This document shows positions 58,491 through 64,000 of a stretch of DNA of 64,000 nucleotides, piece by piece. How positions within the stretch are numbered: the first letter of the stretch is position 1; each line of letters begins with the position of its first letter. Below the pieces are notes generated by a model, which worked only from the letters and a program-made list of their open reading frames with translations, did no database searches and was not told where the DNA came from. The stretch spans positions 868,001-932,000 of the forward strand of contig CM055609.1 of the NCBI GenBank assembly GCA_029379385.1, given 5' to 3'. The position numbers and the translations under genes were made by a program. Origin of the DNA: Quillaja saponaria. Taxonomy: Eukaryota > Streptophyta > Magnoliopsida > Fabales > Quillajaceae.

Positions 58491-58902
58491 CGTTAAACAA
58501 ACGTTTGACTTCATTTGAAAAATCCTCAACACGTCCTAGTACAGGTCGTATGCCACAAATCTGTAGAAGACAAGAGTTCCAAGCGCAAAGCCATTTTTCT
58601 AATACTCCCAAACATACATTCTGAATGTCAAGAGGAATCTTTGTATTCCTGGCCTCACAAAGTTCAGTAACAATTGCAATTGCTTGATCCTGCATCCAAA
58701 CATACAAGTAACACTGTAAAAGAAAAATCTTGGTTGTTTTCGTTCCCGTTTCAAGTGTTCCACAATTCAAGGGCATAATACCATGAACAAATTGAAGACC
58801 AAGTTGAGTACCAGCATAAAAAGTTCACGATTGATGGCTAACAGAGCTGTGCCAGCATACACACTCAAACTGATGCAGGAATAAGACACTAACCTTGCCA
58901 AG

Positions 58903-59223
58903 TGATGAAGAACGAAGTAATAGGATTCATGATTCAATTATATTTACATTATACAACATCAGAATTAGGGATAAATTAATAGTATTTTAGTGTTAGTAGG
59001 ACTTATTAGTTTCATTTTATTAGAACTCTAGTTTTATCTTTATGTTATTAGAGTTTCTTTTTATTAGAATTTTAGATTTACCTTTATGGTATTAGAGTTT
59101 TTCAGGAGCCTATATAATGACCCCTAGTGCTATATTGTTAAGAGCTTACTAGGAAGCTGTTAAACAGATGTATGTATAGCTAAAACACCTGTTTACTAGA
59201 AACCGATATGTTTCCTGTACAAG
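58903..59223. mobile_element. Possible solo LTR inside the NUP188 pseudogene
   Basis: The stretch contains two internal near-repeats (TTATTAGAACTCTAGTTTTA and TTATTAGAATTTTAGATTTA) followed by CCTATATAATGACCCCTAGTG, a TATA-like promoter as in plant LTRs. It could run from TGATGAAG to TACAAGCA, but no target duplication is clear. It sits where an NUP188 exon is missing. Confidence 0.35.
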
Positions 59224-60129
59224 CAAAGAACCACAGGAGTGGAATTGGAGCATGTAAGCATATATCTTATACACAACAAATAACATCCAAATCTTCAGCA
59301 TAAAGAAAAATGAAATAAACCTGAAAACGTGCTGCAGAAGTGAGCAAATTCAGCGTGGCAACAACGAGATCTTCATGCCTCACTGACTGCTCCAGTAATA
59401 TGTTGCTCACAGAGCACCTCAAATCCATAATCTAGCACCAAGTAGTAAATCAATGTTTAATTAGAAATATTAAACACATCAATCACTTCAGATCAAACAT
59501 GCAGGAATTTAAGGAGTAAGATCAAATGTGGTGTCCATACCTGCTTATCATCCAAGGTAAAGCATGAGTTTCCAAACAAATGTTGTTCTTGATAACCTGC
59601 TACAGTAAACAACATGGAAATAACTCTGCCAGCACCAATTTGGATTGCCTGTATAAACACCATGGTAAGCAAGTCAATAGTAATGGTAGCATCTTCGATT
59701 GAGAAGGTAAGGTAACTGGATTGTTCAATTCAAAATGGAGTCAACAGAGAGAATGTTTTAATGGAAACACAGTTAGCCATTGTCAGAGGAGATCCAGAAC
59801 CATACATGGCGCACAGAAGCAAGAAACATGCAGGAAATTTAGAAATTGCAGGGGAATCCAGAATTGTAGCATGTGAAACATGGTCATGCATATACCCAGT
59901 CACACATATCCAAAAGCATGCATGGCACACTGAAATATAATCCACAGATAGGTCAATATTAAAAAAGAAACAGACACAATTCTAATCATAAGGATCAATG
60001 GCATGAGAAAAAATTGTCACATGCAACCCATATCTGTTTCTATGAAGTAATTGCCATGATCAAACATAGCACAAACAATAACTGAAAAATATTTATCATA
60101 CAGACCTCACATATCTTTAATCGGTTAAA

Positions 60130-60420
60130 GACAATAATAAGAAAAAGTAACGTGTCACTTCTTAATGGCAAGAGACATATTATAAAGAATGAGAAGAGTC
60201 CAGTGCAAATATTTCACTCAAGCGACACCAGATAAAAGTAATTAGTGGCAAAGGTGATATCATATTTCTAATCAGACAACAATAAGAAAAAGTAATGCGT
60301 CACTTATTAATAGCAAGAGATATATTATAAAGAATGAGAAGAGTCCAGTGTAAATATTTCACTCAAGCGACACCAGATAAAAGTAATTAATGGCAAAGTT
60401 GATATCATATTTCTAATCAG
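60130..60420. repeat. Tandem duplication, period about 145 bp, in an NUP188 pseudogene intron
   Basis: Copies at 60130-60274 and 60275-60420 share AATAAGAAAAAGTAA, AAGAATGAGAAGAGTCCAGT, AAATATTTCACTCAAGCGAC and GATATCATATTTCTAATCAG, with only a few substitutions, so the duplication is recent. Confidence 0.92.
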
Positions 60421-62323
60421 AATGAAGTTAAGGTTCATACCGGATCCCAAAAGTATGAAATCAATTATACACAACAGCAGTAACAACAGCAACACGTTTG
60501 GTTGTAAATGACAGCACTGATTGGTGAAATACATAAAGGCTGGATGATGTGTCCTGCAAAAATGTAAACAACACAAATTTGTATTTTGTATTCTGTGAAT
60601 AATAGAATCAATAATCTGATAAGTGGGGGAAAATGAATTAAAGCCGGTGTTCAATGGAAAACTTACAAAGAATGGCAACATAACCCAAACTAGAATAATA
60701 ATCTAGCACAATCTATTAGTCTACCCTTACCATAAATTGTATAATAAGCTACTGTAGAAAACCTTTTCTTAAAAAATTGGGTTTCTGATTTAATACAAAC
60801 CTATTGTGTTTTCCAGTATACCTTTGGACATTTGGATAGCATGAAGAAAAGGATTTCTAAAGCAGAAGCTAATGCATGCTGTAACCCTTCAATTTCCACC
60901 AGTTCAAAGAGGCGACTAACATACAAATTCTGTTGAAAAATGGGCTTGAATCAGTAAGGATAAAGCATGAGTTACCAATAAGTGAATAAGCCAGAAGAGA
61001 TTCAACATGGCTCATCGATAAAGCCTGTGTAGTAGTACAACAAATATATAAAAGTGTACTGTGAATGGAAGAATAACCAAATAGCACATCTTGGATGACC
61101 TCATCCAATTTTCCATAGGATGAAATTGATATAATGCATTCTTTCATCGCTTCAAGCACCTATAATAGTAAGTTGGTTACAAACTAATTAGTTCATCCTG
61201 TCTAGGACACCTGGTTTTCATCTTCACCATTAAACTTCAACCCGGCCCCCATTATTGATGAACTTGAACCAGATTGGCTTAAGTTCAGAAAGAACTGAAG
61301 TAAAGGTTAAAACCATATGCAGGCAAATGAACTTATTAGCATCTAAATTTATTAAATCTTTTCAAATATCATTCAAACAAGGTCTTTCCTTCAGGCACTT
61401 GAATGAGGCATATAAACATCATGTATCAGCAAAAGCTATTCCCAAAAAATGCAAATTGCAAAAGCAACATTTTAAAATTTGAGCACCATACGCAACAACA
61501 TGCAAAACAACTTCTAAAGCATGCTACTACAAAGGCAATCCAATAACTTCAATGTTATTCTTCAACGAATATTCTTGACCTTGTATTTCCAATACCCATG
61601 ATTAACTGGAACGTACTGCAGGGAGAAACAATTAGCAACAGAGCAGCATCATTCTCCAATCCTGTTGCAACAAGCTGTATCGTGAAACCCAGCAGTGCAA
61701 GGTGTAGACCATGCCATAAGAATGGATAGCAGGAATACATAATACATAAAAGAACTCAAAGTAAAAGGAGATAAAAGGACATCTGGAACATTAACTGTTT
61801 CCTATATTTTTTTTCTCACAGAACCCCGGCCTTTCCACCCAAATCTACTGTGCGCGCACACACGCACGCACAGGGAAAATAACACTAACTTTCTGCAACC
61901 TTCCTACTACAGCTCCAATGTAAACAAGCACAAGCTTTCGACAGACTCACCAAATAGGAGCTAATCTGCAAAGCCTTATCTTTCAATTTAGGCTCTACAG
62001 TCAATTGGCGAGACCCAATTTCCAGTGTCAATGAATCCAAAGCTTCCCTTGATTTCTCATTTGCAGGCTTTAAGAGTGAAACGGTGCCCACGAACCAATC
62101 ATGTTGCCCTTCAACTTTTTCACCTAACAAACATCAAACTATTCGTGCCACTCACACGCATGTAGGAGAGACAGGAAGAGATAAAAAGGAGAGTGAAAAA
62201 GCGTCCAAGTTTTACCAATTTCGGAGGAAGGTCGGAGGAAAGAGAGGCATTTTCAAGCTCAGTGAGCAAGACAGTGAATGAATCCCACCAGATAGAAGCA
62301 TCGACGAGTCTAGGATCCGCCAT

Positions 62324-63586
62324 TGGAGAAGAATGAAGAAAATTGGAAACCAAAACCCTAGCAGAACATGAAGTGTAAGGGTTTTAGTACATTTGATTTT
62401 CTCTTTTTCGCGCTTTATTTGCAATGGCTGCAGAGGGACTAAAGAGAGTGCTCGAGTTTTGATGATTATTAAGAACAGTACATGTTTTGAATTTTGGTGG
62501 GTAATATTAATTATTAACAATAAAATAAAAGCTGTCATAAATAAGAACAAAATATTTTACAATAATTTATTGTACCTCTTAGGGATAATATATGGTATAA
62601 TTAATAATTTGAATATTATATTCAACTATTCCTCCTCAAAAATTTAGATATTTGAGGCAGGAAAAATGGATACAACTATTATATGTATGAACCTTGAGGT
62701 AAATTTATTTTATTAAAAATGATAATTATAATATATCTTAAATGGTTACTAGCATATCATTATTTTTATGAGTTTAAATCTTTTTGGGATGTACGAGAAG
62801 TAAAATTCTTGTAAGTTTTTTAGTCCTGTCATGCATATAACATTTTTTTTAACTTGGCTAACAATTGTTAGAGTGAAAAAAATATTTACTCACACAAGCC
62901 AAGTGATTTAGAGTGCAAAAAATATTTACTCACACAAGCCAAGTGATAAATGATTTGTGGTCAAATGTCAACTAAAACATAAAGCAATGTAAATCATCTG
63001 AGACAATGTTAGTTTATAGTGAAATAATTTTGAAGGTAAATCGTCATAGCTACTACTGATTTATTGTGAAATATCTATCTAAACATAATCCGTCACCTTT
63101 GTTTTGCTGATTTACTCTCCTAACTATATATTCAGATAGATGATGATAACAACTATCTCCATTTATTTTCATATTAGTCATAAACTTTTTATAACAAAAA
63201 ATATTATTAGAAGAAAGCAATTCCGTTAGTCCTTTTTTCCCATTTAAACTTCTATATTAGCTACATCTCTTAATGGTCTTCAAAAAACTTTTGATAAGGT
63301 GCCACTTTGTCAATGTGATTTAGCCCTTCTATTGGTCCGAAACATCTTCACATGCAGGCAAATGAAACATCAAGTATTACAATACGAAGATCATGAGTTT
63401 CCTGTTACTGAAAGTATAAGATTATCACACAATTTAAACTTTTGGAAAATAAATTACAAATGATTGTTTCTACGTCTTCCTTGAAGGCTTTATTGCAGCA
63501 ACGAATTTCACAAAACCTCGTAATTAATATATTTATTAAAAAAACATGAACTTGTCACTCACACCTAGTTTGAATTTTGCAATAGT
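62324..63586. other. Spacer between the NUP188 pseudogene and the PRP gene
   Basis: AT-rich. It holds a 40-bp tandem duplication at 62870-62949 (unit with AAAAATATTTACTCACACAA followed by GCCAAGTGAT). The end is the probable 3' untranslated region of the proline-rich protein gene. No gene recognised. Confidence 0.65.
62870..62949. repeat. 40-bp tandem duplication
   Basis: Two adjacent units beginning TAGAGTG and containing ATTTACTCACACAAGCCAAG, nearly identical. Confidence 0.9.
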
Positions 63587-64000
63587 CTATGGATGAGGGA
63601 TCCAAGGAGGCAGGGGAGGCAACTTTCCAAACTTGGGGTGATGGAAATATTTTGGAGGGATCTTAGGAAGATGAGGAAGCTTGGGAAGTTTAGGAATGGG
63701 TGGAAAAGGCTTCTTCTTGAATGGAGGGAGTTTTGGGAAAGGAGGAAGAGGTTTAAAAAATGGGGGTTTGTAGATTGGAATGGGAGGAGGAAGGGGCTTT
63801 TGGAATACTGGTGTTGGTGGTGGAAGGGTCTTAGTAACGGGAGGCATGAAAACTGGTGGATTTGGTTTGTAAACTGGAACTAGAGGTGGAAGTGGCTTTT
63901 TGAATATAGGGACTGGCGGTGGAAATGGTTTCTTGAATATGGGTATTGGTGGAGGAAGTGGCTTTTTGAATATAGGTACTGGCGGTGGAAGTGGCTTCTC
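63587..64000 (-). CDS. Proline-rich cell-wall protein, C-terminal part (PRP2/PRP4 type), cut by the window end
   Basis: The last 137 residues before the stop are visible; the start lies beyond 64000. The upstream part is a tandem array of an 11-12 residue unit of the form KKPLPPPVPIF, with variants KKPFPPPVPIF and KKPLPPLVPVY. It passes into less regular Pro/Lys-rich sequence (PPFPKLPPFKKKPFPPIPKL) and ends LPPLPPWIPHP. This fits the plant PRP2/PRP4 proteins, which have an N-terminal Cys-containing domain followed by a Pro-rich repeat region and are secreted to the cell wall. Tyr in the repeats is scarce. From memory, At4g38770 (PRP4) and At2g21140 (PRP2) occupy the matching position beside cyclophilin. 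Confidence 0.88.
   Translation of the reverse strand, partial: EKPLPPPVPIFKKPLPPPIPIFKKPFPPPVPIFKKPLPPLVPVYKPNPPVFMPPVTKTLPPPTPVFQKPLPPPIPIYKPPFFKPLPPFPKLPPFKKKPFPPIPKLPKLPHLPKIPPKYFHHPKFGKLPPLPPWIPHP

Larger units (their letters stand above)
58491..62323 (-). pseudogene. NUP188 nucleoporin pseudogene, internally deleted and mutated
   Basis: The N-terminal exons (62323-62216, 62123-61951) read MADPRLVDASIWWDSFTVLL and HDWFVGTVSLLKPANEKSRE as in plant NUP188, a scaffold protein of about 1900 residues. The next recognisable piece (about 61745-61547, HGLHLALLGFTIQLVATGLE) already belongs to the C-terminal part, so most of the protein is missing. Further exons are about 61159-61020, 60929-60822 (NLYVSRLFELVEIEGLQHAL), 60553-60441, 59648-59541, 59431-59321, and 58689-58491 (LQICGIRPVLGRVEDFS). 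Lesions: a frameshift near 61617, a TGA at 61564-61562 where relatives have Trp (from memory), a lost donor after 61547, a two-base excess near 60470, mismatched phase between exons 1 and 2, and loss of a large exon between 59321 and 58689, where LTR-like DNA sits. Several exons remain open, so decay may be recent. Confidence 0.8.

Noticed and set aside
1..64000. CRISPR arrays, bacterial operons, phage or plasmid signals
   Set aside because: Repeats are tandem duplications or transposon ends, not regularly spaced; the genes have spliceosomal introns and are plant families.
1..64000. tRNA, rRNA or snRNA genes
   Set aside because: No cloverleaf with A/B boxes or other conserved RNA core was recognised by eye; a tRNAscan or Rfam search would be needed to exclude them.

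Overview
This is nuclear DNA of a flowering plant, almost certainly a eudicot. The genes are interrupted by short AT-rich GT-AG introns, the spacers are very AT-rich and hold degenerate inverted-repeat elements, and every recognisable protein is a land-plant family (TOC GTPase, ARO armadillo protein, dirigent proteins, Ole e 1/extensin, proline-rich cell-wall protein). There is no bacterial operon structure, CRISPR array or phage. The species cannot be named from the sequence alone.

Layout. 1-8.1 kb: a cold-shock-domain/CCHC glycine-rich RNA-binding protein (-) and an intronless ARO armadillo protein (-). 8.1-15.5 kb: a transposon-rich spacer around one small plastid-type J-protein gene (-), ending in an inverted-repeat element that stops about 85 bp before the next start codon. 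15.5-21.3 kb: an eight-exon METTL16/FIONA1-type RNA m6A methyltransferase (+), convergent with a PI-PLC-X phosphodiesterase (-). 23.6-27.6 kb: a TOC132/120-type chloroplast import receptor (+). 28.9-32.2 kb: two dirigent genes and a dirigent relic (-). 33.1-42.0 kb: a tandem array of three amidase-signature genes and one amidase pseudogene (all -). 42.6-44.4 kb: an Ole e 1/extensin-like secreted protein (-). 46.5-48.5 kb: eIF4B (-). 51.5-54.0 kb: a NIPA-type magnesium transporter (-). 55.8-56.4 kb: a cytosolic cyclophilin (-). 58.5-62.3 kb: a heavily damaged NUP188 pseudogene (-). 63.6 kb to the end: the 3' part of a PRP2/PRP4-like proline-rich protein (-), cut by the window edge.

The genes do not form a pathway; they are a normal plant gene neighbourhood. 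From memory, the order CSP - FIO1 - PLC - dirigent - eIF4B - NIPA - cyclophilin - NUP188 - PRP looks like the unfractionated form of two duplicated Arabidopsis blocks (around At4g38680-At4g38770 and At2g21060-At2g21140). ARO next to the J-protein recalls At4g36030-At4g36040.

Exon models were built by hand from splice consensus, reading frame and family resemblance. For the multi-exon genes called intact the coding length sums to a multiple of three. No novel biological system was found. The best leads are a catalytic Lys-to-Arg change in one amidase copy, the stepwise decay of NUP188, and the element abutting the FIO1 gene.
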